Below are positions 9,552 through 17,778 of a DNA stretch of 64,000 nucleotides, piece after piece; within the stretch, counting starts at the first letter, position 1; every line of letters starts with the position of its first letter. A program made the translations under genes and the position numbers. Source of the stretch: Halomonas salinarum (lineage in GTDB: Bacteria > Pseudomonadota > Gammaproteobacteria > Pseudomonadales > Halomonadaceae); contig NZ_WWNB01000008.1 of NCBI RefSeq assembly GCF_012062845.1, positions 62,001-126,000 of the forward strand, in the 5' to 3' direction. The notes under the pieces were generated by a model. The model had not been told where the DNA came from. It made no database searches and saw only the letters and a program-made list of their open reading frames with translations.

Positions 9552-10296
9552 ATCGCTACCCGGTGTGAGTGCATTGCCCTGGCGACGCTGGGTGGCACCT
9601 CTGGCATGGTTGTCGGTGCTGGCGGGCCTGCTGATCGTCATGCCGCACCTGGGGCCGCTGTTTGCCGCCATCGATCCTGAGGCGCGGGAGCCCATCTATC
9701 GTCGCGATGCCTTCGTTGATCTGCTGGTCAACCACCTGCTGCTGGTCGCCGTTGCCTCGACCATCGCCATCGTCTGTGGGGTGAGTGCCGCTATCATGGT
9801 GACTCGGCCCTGGGGGCGCGATTTTCTGCCACTGGTCAGTCAGTTGGCCTCCATCGGGCAGACTTTCCCGCCGGTGGCGGTGCTGGCGCTCGCTGTGCCC
9901 TGGCTGGGCTTCGGCGGGCTGCCGACGGTGGTGGCCCTGGTGCTCTATGGTCTGCTGCCGATCGTGCGCAATACCCTGGTCGGTATCGGCGAGGTCGATC
10001 CCGCCACCCGGGAGGCTGCCCGCGGCATGGGCATGTCGCCAAGCCAGGTGCTCTGGCAGCTCGAACTACCGCTGGCCGCGCCGGTCATCCTGGCCGGCAT
10101 CCGCACCTCGGTGACCGTGGGAATCGCCACCGCGGCCATTGGCTCGACCATCGGCGCCAAGACCCTTGGTGATCCGATCATCGCCGGCATCATCAACGGC
10201 AACACGGCCTACATTCTGCAGGGCGCGATTCTGATCGGCGTGTTGGCGCTTTCCATCGACAGCGTCTTTGCGCGCTTGCTGCCCGCACAGCGCTGA
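9541..10296 (+). CDS. yehW: Osmoprotectant ABC transporter permease (YehW type)
   Basis: This 251-residue permease is the second membrane subunit of the importer. The ATG at 9541 overlaps the ATPase stop by 11 bases and has AGGAG at 9529-9533, seven bases upstream; a longer in-frame start lies within the ATPase gene and reads as charged, non-homologous sequence. About six membrane segments follow, with the EAA loop REAARGMGMSPSQVLWQLEL near residues 156-175, closely similar to that of YehY. The ending ILIGVLALSIDSVFARL is characteristic. E. coli YehW has 243 residues. Confidence 0.9.
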   Translation: MRGESLPGVSALPWRRWVAPLAWLSVLAGLLIVMPHLGPLFAAIDPEAREPIYRRDAFVDLLVNHLLLVAVASTIAIVCGVSAAIMVTRPWGRDFLPLVSQLASIGQTFPPVAVLALAVPWLGFGGLPTVVALVLYGLLPIVRNTLVGIGEVDPATREAARGMGMSPSQVLWQLELPLAAPVILAGIRTSVTVGIATAAIGSTIGAKTLGDPIIAGIINGNTAYILQGAILIGVLALSIDSVFARLLPAQR

Positions 10297-10424
10297 CGGT
10301 TCCCCTATCGAGTTCTTATCTCGAGCCGCTTTACCGCTGTTTAGCCCCTCCTTGTCTCGATCTGCCTTGCCCCTTCCTGCTCGTTCTTTCCTTTTCGCCC
10401 ATAGCGGATCACTGGCCGTTCATG

Positions 10425-10450
10425 GCGCCTGCGACCATGGTCTCAGGCGC
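10425..10450. terminator. Hairpin downstream of the osmoprotectant operon
   Basis: GCGCCTG (10425-10431) pairs with CAGGCGC (10444-10450), and the interior GACCATGGTC is itself palindromic, so the whole stem is nearly continuous. No T-run follows on either strand. It may stabilise or partially terminate the yehW message; its position 130 bp after the operon supports that. Confidence 0.4.
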
Positions 10451-10484
10451 GGTGGCTATACAGCACCCCATGCCGGGATCTATC

Positions 10485-10498
10485 TTACGTTAACGTAA
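10485..10498. promoter_or_regulatory. 14-bp perfect palindrome, candidate operator of the bkd operon
   Basis: TTACGTTAACGTAA is a perfect palindrome, 124 bp before the E1 alpha start. Its form resembles operators described for the MerR-type LiuR regulators of branched-chain amino-acid catabolism in proteobacteria. The regulator itself is not in the window, so the assignment rests on form and position. The remaining 10297-10621 gap holds only the hairpin at 10425-10450 and no convincing gene. Confidence 0.5.
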
Positions 10499-10621
10499 AC
10501 CATGTGGCAGTTGATGATGATCAAGCGGTATGTCATCGCTTGGGTTTATGGCTATCTTCTGATTAACCATGCCCTCAAAAGGGGCGTGAGGCTTTTCACC
10601 ACCACCCCAGGGAAGAGCATC

Positions 10622-11860
10622 ATGACAACCACCACTTCCTCGCTCGTTCACTCTCCGCACTTCCTCGAAGGCGACGAGTTTTCGATCGATACCTTTGCCT
10701 TACTCAAGCAGGACGGCAGCCTCTACGAAGGCGCCACGGCGCCAGATCTCGATCGTGATAAGGCATTGCGTATCTACCACGCCATGGTCTTCACCCGGGT
10801 GCTCGATGAACGCATGCTGGCCGCCCAGCGCCAGGGCCGATTGAGCTTCTATATGCAGTGTACCGGTGAGGAGGCCGCGGTGATCGGCAGTACCGCGGCG
10901 CTGGATGACGACGACATGATCATGGCTCAGTATCGCGAGCAGGGGGCACTGGTCTATCGCGGCTTCAGCTGCGATGAATTCATGAATCAGATGTTCGGCA
11001 ATGAGCGTGACTACGGCAAGGGCCGCCAGATGCCGATCCACTATGGCTCGGCGGCGCTGCATTACATGACCATCTCTTCGCCGCTGGCCACCCAGATTCC
11101 TCAGGCTACCGGCTATGCCTATGGGCAGAAGCTGGCCGGTGACGGTCACTGCACCATCACCTACTTTGGCGAGGGCGCCGCCTCGGAGGGCGATTTCCAT
11201 GCGGCCTTGAACATGGCCACCGTACACAAGGTCCCGGTGATCTTCTTCTGTCGCAACAACGGCTATGCGATCTCCACCCCGGCGGTCGAGCAGTTTGCCG
11301 CCGATGGCGTCGCCCCGCGGGCCTTTGGCTACAAGATGCGTGTCATCCGGGTCGATGGCAACGATATGCTGGCGGTCTATCAGGCGACTCTGGAGGCGCG
11401 CCGGCTGGCCGTCGAGCAGAACCAGCCGGTACTGATCGAGGCCATGACCTATCGCCTGGCGGCCCACTCGTCTTCCGATGATCCCTCCGGCTATCGCAGC
11501 AAGAAGGAAGAAGAAGCCTGGCGCGAGAAAGACCCTATCCTGCGTCTGCGTCGCTGGCTGGAAGGGCGAGAGTGGTGGAGCGACGACGAAGAGAAGGACT
11601 TGCAGGAGCGCCTGCGCCGGGAGGTGCTGGAGACCATGAAAGTCGCCCAGAAGTGCCCGGCGCCGCCGCTGGAGAGCCTGATCACCGATGTCTATGACAC
11701 GCCCACGACGCAATTGAACGAGCAGCTTGCCAAGCTGGAAGCCCATATCCGACTGTATCCAGAGGCCTATCCGAAGAGCGCTTCTCGATACTCGACCGAA
11801 CGTTCGGCCCAAGGCTCGTCTACATCATCGGATGATGTGACCGACCAGGGAGGGCACTGA
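10622..11860 (+). CDS. bkdA1: Branched-chain 2-oxoacid dehydrogenase E1 component, alpha subunit
   Basis: A 412-residue thiamine-diphosphate enzyme subunit that, with the beta subunit, decarboxylates the keto acids of Val, Leu and Ile. The ATG at 10622 gives [12 protein letters not shown]; a longer upstream frame contains hydrophobic, unrelated sequence. [13 protein letters not shown] and YREQGAL near residues 78-107 precede the ThDP-binding run [15 protein letters not shown] ending in [21 protein letters not shown] corresponds to the loop that carries phosphorylatable serines in mitochondrial E1 alpha. It is the first gene of an E1 alpha - E1 beta - E2 operon and stops one base before the next start. 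Confidence 0.94.
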   Translation: MTTTTSSLVHSPHFLEGDEFSIDTFALLKQDGSLYEGATAPDLDRDKALRIYHAMVFTRVLDERMLAAQRQGRLSFYMQCTGEEAAVIGSTAALDDDDMIMAQYREQGALVYRGFSCDEFMNQMFGNERDYGKGRQMPIHYGSAALHYMTISSPLATQIPQATGYAYGQKLAGDGHCTITYFGEGAASEGDFHAALNMATVHKVPVIFFCRNNGYAISTPAVEQFAADGVAPRAFGYKMRVIRVDGNDMLAVYQATLEARRLAVEQNQPVLIEAMTYRLAAHSSSDDPSGYRSKKEEEAWREKDPILRLRRWLEGREWWSDDEEKDLQERLRREVLETMKVAQKCPAPPLESLITDVYDTPTTQLNEQLAKLEAHIRLYPEAYPKSASRYSTERSAQGSSTSSDDVTDQGGH

Positions 11861-11861
11861 G

Positions 11862-12839
11862 ATGGCGACCCTGAATCTGCTGCAGGCGATCAACCAGGCG
11901 TTGGATATCGCCATGGCCGACAACGAGCGAGTGCTGTGCTTCGGTGAAGACGTCGGTGGCTTCGGTGGCGTCTTTCGAGCCACCAGCCACCTGCAGGAAA
12001 AATACGGCAAGGCGCGCTGCTTCAATACCCCGCTTGTCGAGCAGGGCATCATCGGCTTCGCCAACGGCCTGGCCGCCCAGGGCTCGACGCCGGTGGCGGA
12101 GATCCAATTCGCCGATTACATCTTTCCGGCCTTCGACCAGATCGTCAACGAGTCGGCCAAGTTCCGTTATCGCTCGGGCAGCCTGTTCAACGTCGGCGGT
12201 CTGACCATTCGCGCCCCCTATGGCGGCGGCATTTCCGGTGGCCTCTATCACTCCCAGTCGCCGGAGGCCTACTTCGCCCATACGCCGGGCCTCAAGGTCG
12301 TGGTGCCCCGCAACCCGCATCAAGCCAAGGGCTTGTTGCTGGCCGCCATCCGAGATCCCAACCCTGTTTTGTTCTTCGAGCCCAAACGGCTCTACCGGGC
12401 CTCGACCGGTGAGGTGCCGGAGAGTGACTATCAGCTGCCACTCGGCGAGGCCGAGGTGGTCAAGGAGGGCCGGGATATCACCCTACTGGCCTGGGGGGCG
12501 CAGATGGAGGTGATCGAAGAGGCCGCCGAGCTCGCCGAGAAGGAGGGCATCTCCTGCGAGATCATCGACCTGCGCAGCATCCTGCCCTGGGACGTTGAGA
12601 CCGTCGCGACCTCGGTACTCAAGACTGGCCGACTGGTGATCAGCCACGAGGCCCCATTGACCGGCGGCTTCGCCGGCGAGATCGCCGCCACCATCCAGGA
12701 GCGCTGTTTCCTGTACCTGGAGTCGCCGATCAGCCGGGTCACCGGCCTGGATACGCCCTTCCCGCTGACGCTGGAGAAGGAATACCTGCCCGATCGCCTC
12801 AAGGTCTTCGAGGCGATCAAGGCGAGCATGGCGTACTAG
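11862..12839 (+). CDS. bkdA2: Branched-chain 2-oxoacid dehydrogenase E1 component, beta subunit
   Basis: This 325-residue transketolase-like subunit pairs with E1 alpha to form the thiamine-dependent decarboxylase. It starts [15 protein letters not shown], with the characteristic [16 protein letters not shown] (residues 27-42), [18 protein letters not shown] and [20 protein letters not shown] segments. The C-terminal transketolase domain contains [12 protein letters not shown] and the [11 protein letters not shown] motif. The size agrees with BCKDH beta subunits. It begins one base after the alpha-subunit stop and is followed 29 bp later by the E2 gene. Confidence 0.95.
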   Translation: MATLNLLQAINQALDIAMADNERVLCFGEDVGGFGGVFRATSHLQEKYGKARCFNTPLVEQGIIGFANGLAAQGSTPVAEIQFADYIFPAFDQIVNESAKFRYRSGSLFNVGGLTIRAPYGGGISGGLYHSQSPEAYFAHTPGLKVVVPRNPHQAKGLLLAAIRDPNPVLFFEPKRLYRASTGEVPESDYQLPLGEAEVVKEGRDITLLAWGAQMEVIEEAAELAEKEGISCEIIDLRSILPWDVETVATSVLKTGRLVISHEAPLTGGFAGEIAATIQERCFLYLESPISRVTGLDTPFPLTLEKEYLPDRLKVFEAIKASMAY

Positions 12840-12867
12840 GTCCCGATATCCGGACAGGAGAGCAACG

Positions 12868-14574
12868 ATGAGCGATTTTATGCTGCCCGATATCGGCGAA
12901 GGTATCGTGGAGTGCGAAGTGGTCAAGTGGCTGGTCGGCGAGGGCGACGTGATCAAGGAGGACCAGGCCGTCGCCGAGGTGATGACCGATAAGGCACTGG
13001 TGGAAATTCCTGCGCCCTATGATGGTCGGGTGACCCGGCTTTATTACCAGGAAGGTGAGATCGCCAAGGTGCATGCGCCACTATTTGACCTGGTGGCAGA
13101 CGAGTCCGACCAGCCAGAACGGGGGAATGGTGAGGACTCAGTAGCCTCCTCGGAAGCCGAGTCACAGCCGATAACTGACCAGGCGCCGACACCTGCGGAT
13201 GCTTCGAATGCCACGACAGCAGCCGCCATGGGGGGCGATACCATCGATTTCATTCTCCCGGATATCGGTGAGGGCATCGTCGAGTGTGAGGTGGTCGAAT
13301 GGCGCATTCAGGAGGGCGATGAGATCCTAGAAGACCAGCCGGTGGTCGATGTGATGACCGACAAGGCGCTGGTCGAAATCACCGCCCCCGAGGCGGGCCG
13401 CGTCAGCCGGTTGCACTACCAGCAGGGTGAGCATGCCCGCGTGCATTCGCCACTCTTCGCTTACTTGCCCGAGGCACCGGCCACTGCCGCTGAACCCACA
13501 GAGGATAGGCCGACCGAGCAGGCGCAAGCAGCAGGGAAAAATGCGGCCGCACATCAAGCGCAAGGTATTACCAATGAAGGCCATGGCGCCTCTAAAGAAG
13601 GTCATGTCGCTTCGAAGTGCGGCCGTGGCGCCTTCGGGCGTATTCCGGCGAGCCCTGCGGTTCGGCGGCTGGTGCGCGAGCATGAGTTGAGCCTGTCTGC
13701 CATTCCTGGCTCTGGCAAGGACGGTCGGGTGCTCAAGGACGACGTGTTGCGCTATCTCGACCAGGCAAAAGTCGCTCAGGCAGAAGATCATCACCTCTAC
13801 CCCGAGCGGCCTGCAGAGTCCTCCGCTTCATCGGCGCAAGCTGGGGATGCCATGGCCGAGGTCGAAGGCGGGGTGCGAGTCGAGCCGTTAAGGGGTATCC
13901 AGGCGGTAATGGCTCGTCGCATGGCGGCGTCGGCGAGCACCATTCCGCATTTTGCTTATGGCGACGAGATCGATGTCACCGAGTTGCTGGCGCTGCGCGA
14001 GCGTCTCAAGCCTGAGGCCGAGGAGCTGGGGGTAAAGCTGACCCTGATGCCCTTCTTCATGAAGGCGCTGGCGCTTGCCGTGCGGGATTTTCCGATTCTC
14101 AACAGCCGGCTCAATGATGAGGTCACCGAGATTCACTACCAGCGTGCCTGCAACATCGGCATGGCGGTGGATAGCCGGGCCGGTTTGATAGTGCCCAATG
14201 TGAAGGGTGTCGAGTGCAAGAGCCTGCTGGCCATCGCCTCCGAGATCGAGCGCCTGACTCAGGCCGCTCGCGAGGGGCATGTACCGCAGGCGGATCTGAA
14301 GGGCGGTACCATCAGCATCTCCAACATTGGCGCCTTGGGCGGCACCTATGCCACGCCGATTATCAATGCTCCGGAGGTGGCTATCGTTGCCATCGGCAAG
14401 ACACAGCGACTGCCGCGCTTCGATGCCGAGGGCCAGGTGGTGAGTCGCGCGATCATGACCGCCACCTGGTCGGGTGATCACCGCCTGATCGATGGCGGGA
14501 CCATCGCCCGCTTCGTCAATCGCTGGAAGGGCTATCTGGAGTCACCGCAGTCCATGCTGCTTCACCTTGGTTAG
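12868..14574 (+). CDS. bkdB: Dihydrolipoamide acyltransferase E2 of the branched-chain complex, two lipoyl domains
   Basis: A 568-residue core acyltransferase. Two lipoyl domains lie at about residues 1-76 and 122-198, each with the lipoylated lysine in MTDKALVEI (Lys42 and Lys166), joined by Ala/Ser/Glu-rich linkers. A peripheral-subunit-binding domain (IPASPAVRRLVREHELSL to LKDDVLRYL) spans about 257-296. The catalytic domain from about 334 ends in SGDHRLIDGG with the active-site His near 535. A single lipoyl domain is usual in Pseudomonas BkdB (about 420 aa), so this protein carries an extra copy. No dihydrolipoamide dehydrogenase follows, so E3 must come from elsewhere. Confidence 0.94.
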   Translation: MSDFMLPDIGEGIVECEVVKWLVGEGDVIKEDQAVAEVMTDKALVEIPAPYDGRVTRLYYQEGEIAKVHAPLFDLVADESDQPERGNGEDSVASSEAESQPITDQAPTPADASNATTAAAMGGDTIDFILPDIGEGIVECEVVEWRIQEGDEILEDQPVVDVMTDKALVEITAPEAGRVSRLHYQQGEHARVHSPLFAYLPEAPATAAEPTEDRPTEQAQAAGKNAAAHQAQGITNEGHGASKEGHVASKCGRGAFGRIPASPAVRRLVREHELSLSAIPGSGKDGRVLKDDVLRYLDQAKVAQAEDHHLYPERPAESSASSAQAGDAMAEVEGGVRVEPLRGIQAVMARRMAASASTIPHFAYGDEIDVTELLALRERLKPEAEELGVKLTLMPFFMKALALAVRDFPILNSRLNDEVTEIHYQRACNIGMAVDSRAGLIVPNVKGVECKSLLAIASEIERLTQAAREGHVPQADLKGGTISISNIGALGGTYATPIINAPEVAIVAIGKTQRLPRFDAEGQVVSRAIMTATWSGDHRLIDGGTIARFVNRWKGYLESPQSMLLHLG

Positions 14575-14655
14575 GCATTGTATGCCGAGTGTCTGTGCTC
14601 GTCGCCTGGCAGAAGCAGCCTAATGCATTTCCACACCCTATCCCGATTTCCTGGC

Positions 14656-14748
14656 GGCGGGGCAGGTGGCAGCGAGGGTCTTTCGCCAGGGATGGCGAAA
14701 GTAGTGCCCATGGAAGGGTTCACAGCGCCCTCGCGATGACCTGCCGCC
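14656..14748. repeat. Nested inverted-repeat element upstream of the kinase-like gene
   Basis: Three stems nest around one axis. The outer stem is 14656-14667 with 14739-14748 (two-base bulge). The middle stem is GCGAGGG 14672-14678 with CCCTCGC 14728-14734. An inner perfect 9-bp hairpin (CTTTCGCCA 14680-14688 with 14693-14701) has a GGGA loop. Folded as RNA it would make a branched structure of about 93 nt. It sits in the 240-bp gap after bkdB and may be a terminator, a leader or a copy of a dispersed repeat. No second copy was seen in the window. Confidence 0.55.
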
Positions 14749-14814
14749 AACCCGAGGAGGTGTTGAAGTACACTCTTTGATCAGGATTGAAAGACACCGT
14801 AACGGGATGAGCCC

Positions 14815-16635
14815 ATGACGGCGACGTCGCTCCAGCAGTTCTACATCCCGGAAGAGCAGTCGATCTATCTGCTCAGCCATGATGATGCCAAGAAGCTCAA
14901 GGACTGGGTCGCGCTCTGCCAGACCCAGCTCGAGCAACTCGGCTATCGAGATATCGCGCTGATCGGCAAGGGCGCCTACGGCTTCGTCTTCGCGGGGCGA
15001 GCAAGGCATCTGGATGGCGAGGTCGAGCATGTTTTCAAGTTCTCGCGGGTGACCCTGCCCCAGCGTCTGCAGGAACGGCTCGAGGAAGAGGCCTTCATGC
15101 TCGAGCAGGTCGAGCACCCGCGGGTACCCAGGTTGATCGCCTATCAACGAGTACGTAACCAGTCGATCCTGGTCATGGAGCGAGCGCCGGGGGAGAACCT
15201 CGAGGAGGTATCATTACGCCACGGACGACTGGCGCCGCGGCTGGTGGTGCGCATTGCCGCCCAGTTGGCGGATATCCTGCGCCATCTGCGGCAGGAATCG
15301 GGGCGACACAAGCCGCTGGTACATGGCGACATCAAGCCCTCCAACCTGGTCTTCGATGCCGCCAACGAGCGAATTGCTCTGATCGACTGGGGCTCGTCGG
15401 TGTTCGCGCAACTCGACGAGCGATTGCAGCACGTGGCCACCAACGTCATGGAGCTGATGTCCGACAACCTGCAGCAGACCAATGCTCGGCTAGGCGATGT
15501 CTATTTTATCGGTGAGGAGCAGCTGAATGGCGCGCTTTCCTCGCCACGCTTTGACGAGCAGGGCGCGGCCGGCACTCTCTATGCGCTGGCCTCGGGGCAG
15601 TCCTGTCGCTTCGGCCACCGGGCGATTCCGGCGACGTCGCTTGGGCTGCCCAGGGAATTTGCCCGCATGCTCGACGCCATGCTCTCGCCGGACCCTGCGC
15701 TGCGTCTGCAGGCCGGCGACTACTTCCTTGCCGAGATGCCGCGACTGGCACGCACGGTGATGATCGATCTCGACGAAGCCCCCGAGTCGCCCCTGCTACC
15801 GGTATGGGTGCGGCCTGCCGAGCGGGAGATCGATACCGTGGTCTACAGCTCGCGCAAGGCCTTCCTGCGTGAGGAGGGGGCACCCGAGCAGATGAGCGAG
15901 GTCAATGACGTTCAGCTCGACCGCTATTACAAGAACTTCATGCAGGGCATGGGGGAGACCGAGAAGGCCTTCCTGGCGGCGGTCAGCCGATTGGGGCGCT
16001 ATCCGGTGGTCGGTGGATTGGCGATTCGCTGGGAGGCCGATGGCATCTACGTTGATACCTCACTGAACCTGCATGATCCCGCGCTGAAGGAGGCCTTCGT
16101 CAGTGCGGTCAACAACATGATCTGTCTGGCACGCGCCATCTATCGACGGGGGATCTTCAAGAGCTGCCTGTTCAATGCGCGGGAGACCCTGCATGTCGAC
16201 CGCCACGGGCCTGATCAACCGTTTATTCTTACGCCCGACATGCGCCTGCCCTATGAGGTCAGCGCGGTTCCCGAGCTCGAGGACCATACCCGGGTTCACT
16301 CCTACTTCGAGGATGGCCCGGACCCCGAGGAATTCCTGGTGCTGCCCGATGAGATCATCGCTTCCCTGGAGGCCCTCAATGCCATCCACCACACGGGGAT
16401 GATCATCTTCGAGGCGCTGCCCACCCACCTGAAAATTCATAGCTACTACCGGCTGCTGGATCCCGAGCGTGAGGACGAGTTTCGCAAGCGACTGGATGAC
16501 ATTCTGGCCGCGGTGGCGCTGATCGAGGGAATTGGGGTGTCGGGCTTCATGAAGATGCCCTACAAGGACACCAAGTTCTTTGCCCACATCGAGCGCATGC
16601 CGGAGCGCTACTATCCCAAGAACCCCTATGCATAA
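14815..16635 (+). CDS. Ser/Thr protein-kinase-like protein with unassigned C-terminal domain
   Basis: A 606-residue soluble protein with no signal peptide or membrane segment. Residues about 44-310 form a Hanks-type kinase fold: glycine loop GKGAYGFVF (51-59), Lys75 in VFKFSRV, catalytic loop HGDIKPSN (170-177, with Gly in place of the usual Arg of HRD) and DWG (191-193) in place of DFG. The catalytic Asp172, Lys174, Asn177 and metal-binding Asp191 are kept, so activity is plausible. Residues about 330-606 (from the REIDTVVYSSRKAF segment to the end) form a domain I do not recognise. The gene lies 240 bp after the branched-chain dehydrogenase operon on the same strand. A functional link to it is speculative. 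Confidence 0.75.
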   Translation: MTATSLQQFYIPEEQSIYLLSHDDAKKLKDWVALCQTQLEQLGYRDIALIGKGAYGFVFAGRARHLDGEVEHVFKFSRVTLPQRLQERLEEEAFMLEQVEHPRVPRLIAYQRVRNQSILVMERAPGENLEEVSLRHGRLAPRLVVRIAAQLADILRHLRQESGRHKPLVHGDIKPSNLVFDAANERIALIDWGSSVFAQLDERLQHVATNVMELMSDNLQQTNARLGDVYFIGEEQLNGALSSPRFDEQGAAGTLYALASGQSCRFGHRAIPATSLGLPREFARMLDAMLSPDPALRLQAGDYFLAEMPRLARTVMIDLDEAPESPLLPVWVRPAEREIDTVVYSSRKAFLREEGAPEQMSEVNDVQLDRYYKNFMQGMGETEKAFLAAVSRLGRYPVVGGLAIRWEADGIYVDTSLNLHDPALKEAFVSAVNNMICLARAIYRRGIFKSCLFNARETLHVDRHGPDQPFILTPDMRLPYEVSAVPELEDHTRVHSYFEDGPDPEEFLVLPDEIIASLEALNAIHHTGMIIFEALPTHLKIHSYYRLLDPEREDEFRKRLDDILAAVALIEGIGVSGFMKMPYKDTKFFAHIERMPERYYPKNPYA

Positions 16636-16665
16636 GTGGTTTGCGAATTCGCCTGACCGACATGC

Positions 16666-16703
16666 GATGACGCGCTTTCGCTAGCATGAGCCGCTGCGTC
16701 ATC
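16666..16703. terminator. Hairpin between convergent kinase-like and glaR-like genes
   Basis: GATGACGC (16666-16673) and GCGTCATC (16696-16703) are perfect inverted arms around a 22-nt loop in the 201-bp gap where the two transcription units converge. There is no T-run, so termination is only suggested by position. Confidence 0.3.
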
Positions 16704-16836
16704 ATCCGACGGTCGACTAGCCGCAGTAGCCAATAGGTCAAGAAAGTCGCAATGAGGGATTCTTGCGGGGGGCTCTGCCGGATGAAGATCACCATCGTTG
16801 ATCGTGAAGCGGCATCGGCGGCCCTGAGGCAGGCGA

Positions 16837-17571
16837 TCAGACCAGTCCGCGCGCCTTCAGCAGGTCGGTGATGATCGGTACCGGCGTCATCATGTGGTCA
16901 CATATCAGGTTAGCGGCTTGATCGGCTTCTCGGGCAAGTACCGCATCGACAAGGGCTGCATGCTCCTGTCGCTTGGCAGCCAATGCCTGATCAGAAAACG
17001 CTGTCTGGCAGAGCCAGAGATGGCGATAGCGTGCGGCCTGATCAAAGAGACTTTCCCTGGCCATCAGCAATTGGCGAGAGCCACAGCCGGCGACCATGGC
17101 GCTATGGAAATCCTGGTGGCGGCGGTCCCAGACATCGAGCATTTCATCGGGACTATGCACTTCGGCCACTTTGCCCAGCGTATGGGCCCTGGCCAGTATA
17201 TCTGCTTCCCAGGCATCATCGCCGCGCTCGATGGCCAGGCGTACCAGCATGGCTTCAAGCTGGGCTCGTGCGTCATAGATATCGTTGAGCTCATCGACCG
17301 ACATGGGCGCCACGCGATAGCCGCGTTGGCTGATAGCCACCACCAGGTGCTCGGCTACCAACTGTGACAACGCTTCACGCAAGGGGCTGACGCCAAGCGC
17401 GTAACGCTCCTTGAGGCCACTCATCAAGAGTTTCTCACCCGGCTGGTAGACGCCTTGAATGATGTCCTGCTTGAGCCATGCATAGGCGCTGACGCCCATA
17501 TTCTGGCGCGGCTCTCCTTGCTGGGCAGGGCTTGGACGAGGGGTAGTGTCCTTGTCGGTGGAGGGGGCCAT
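16837..17571 (-). CDS. glaR: GntR/FCD-family regulator, GlaR (CsiR)-like
   Basis: A 244-residue transcription factor. The ATG at 17571 has GGAAAG six bases upstream; an upstream in-frame start at 17679 lacks one. The N-terminal winged helix (about residues 25-92) includes LKQDIIQGVYQPGEKL, LKERYALGVSPLREALSQL and LVVAISQRGYRVAPMS, standard for GntR proteins. The C-terminal helical FCD domain has ARAQLEAMLVRLAIERG and the metal-ligand positions D...H in RRHQDFHSAMVAG. It is divergent from lhgO by 207 bp. In E. coli the homologue GlaR/CsiR represses glaH-lhgO-gabDTP and responds to glutarate, so control of lhgO here is likely. The gap contains a small CAAGG-N3-CCTTG inverted repeat at 17655-17667. 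Confidence 0.8.
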   Translation of the reverse strand: MAPSTDKDTTPRPSPAQQGEPRQNMGVSAYAWLKQDIIQGVYQPGEKLLMSGLKERYALGVSPLREALSQLVAEHLVVAISQRGYRVAPMSVDELNDIYDARAQLEAMLVRLAIERGDDAWEADILARAHTLGKVAEVHSPDEMLDVWDRRHQDFHSAMVAGCGSRQLLMARESLFDQAARYRHLWLCQTAFSDQALAAKRQEHAALVDAVLAREADQAANLICDHMMTPVPIITDLLKARGLV

Positions 17572-17778
17572 AAGTGCTTTCCATCGCGAGGTGATGATAA
17601 TCGCCACATGATACCCAATCCGGTGGGAATGGGCATATCGTCTCTGATGGGCCTCAAGGATGCCTTGTGGATCACCCACGCCAAGACGCTATATTCGCCA
17701 TGGCAGGGTTAGGTGTCGTCTGAAACGCGGCAGAAGGGTGGCGCGACCAGGATATCTACCAACAGCGAGGCGATGCGG

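Noticed and set aside
10700..11812. A 370-codon open frame on the minus strand over the E1 alpha gene
   Set aside because: It is the antisense shadow of a well-supported GC-rich gene; its composition lacks homology and domain structure.
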